This document shows positions 12,661-12,765 of a DNA stretch of 12,765 bases, one piece after another (the first letter of the stretch is position 1; the number at the start of each line of letters is the position of its first letter). This DNA is from Hadesarchaea archaeon DG-33 (lineage in GTDB: Archaea > Hadarchaeota > Hadarchaeia > Hadarchaeales > Hadarchaeaceae): assembly GCA_001515185.1 (NCBI GenBank), contig LQHI01000065.1, forward strand, positions 1 through 12,765, written 5' to 3'. The notes below the pieces were generated by a model. That model saw only the letters and a program-made list of their open reading frames with translations, searched no databases and was not told the DNA's origin. A program made the position numbers and the translations under genes.

Positions 12661-12765
12661 CTAGCGTTCCCCGAGCGGCACTATTTCTCTTTTGTAAATT
12701 GTGTTTATGAGAATGCCCGCTGAGCAATACCAAGCTGTAAGGGCACAGAAAATTCCTTCATATCC
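12661..12765 (-). CDS. C-terminus of a SatP/YaaH (GPR1/FUN34) family acetate transporter, partial
   Basis: The minus strand is open from the window edge for 34 codons and ends at TAG (12661-12663). The visible part, GYEGIFCALTAWYCSAGILI followed by NTIYKREIVPLGE, fits the last membrane helix and tail of this family, in which a Gly-rich start, an AxY motif, an N in a short loop and a closing (L)P(L/I/V)G are usual. The family moves acetate or similar small acids across the cell membrane with protons. The short length limits certainty, but frame, hydrophobicity and ending agree. It converges with cofE. Confidence 0.55.
   Translation of the reverse strand, partial: GYEGIFCALTAWYCSAGILINTIYKREIVPLGER

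Noticed and set aside
12701..12765. Plus-strand ORF beginning at GTG 12701 or ATG 12707 and open to the window end
   Set aside because: No ribosome site, and the minus strand over the same bases reads as a transporter C-terminus with a sensible stop.
1..12765. CRISPR array, tRNA or rRNA genes
   Set aside because: No regularly spaced repeats beyond the two operators, and no cloverleaf or rRNA-like sequence was noticed by reading; a covariance-model scan was not possible here.

Overview
The window looks like archaeal chromosome. The evidence is a pathway gene set restricted mostly to archaea (Mer, two CofE-family ligases, an archaeal-type dihydropteroate synthase and an FrhB-family flavoprotein), AT-rich TATA-like boxes about 25 nt before likely transcription starts, oligo-T stops, and many GTG/TTG starts behind G-rich Shine-Dalgarno sites. 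The lineage must use F420 and tetrahydromethanopterin (H4MPT). It could be a methanogen relative, an Archaeoglobus-like organism or an uncultured euryarchaeal group; I cannot place it further.

Left part (1-3650) is accessory and virus-like: the 3' part of a radical SAM protein, an unknown basic protein, a HEPN toxin with an HTH-nucleotidyltransferase antitoxin, an orphan DNA methyltransferase, a 45-codon gene overlapping it, and the adenylation domain of an ATP-dependent DNA ligase that stops inside motif V. The HEPN-MNT pair has two identical 16-bp palindromes placed symmetrically around its TATA box, which suggests autoregulation by the HTH antitoxin.

Middle part (3660-6800) is a zone of decay. 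A RecB/Cas4-like nuclease gene appears split by a roughly 555-bp AT-rich segment flanked by AATTC direct repeats; removing the segment and one repeat restores the reading frame. It is followed by a stretch with several hairpins and a degenerate antisense frame, a small membrane-anchored DUF1508 protein, an apparently 5'-truncated Cys/His amidase, and a C-terminal piece of a PrsW-like membrane protease. Positions 6350-6814 hold only tiny ORFs and two competing hairpins.

Right part (6815-12765) is mostly conserved metabolism: an unknown 124-aa protein, a translationally coupled pair (DHPS, then a divergent CofE paralogue), an FrhB-like F420 oxidoreductase preceded by a short upstream ORF, a 64-aa unknown protein, Mer, and a canonical cofE divergent from mer with a gap of only 27 bp. 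The window ends in the C-terminus of what looks like an acetate transporter of the SatP/YaaH family. Together these genes make H4MPT and F420 (DHPS, CofE), reduce F420 (FrhB-like) and use F420H2 on C1-H4MPT (Mer). No tRNA, rRNA or CRISPR array was seen.
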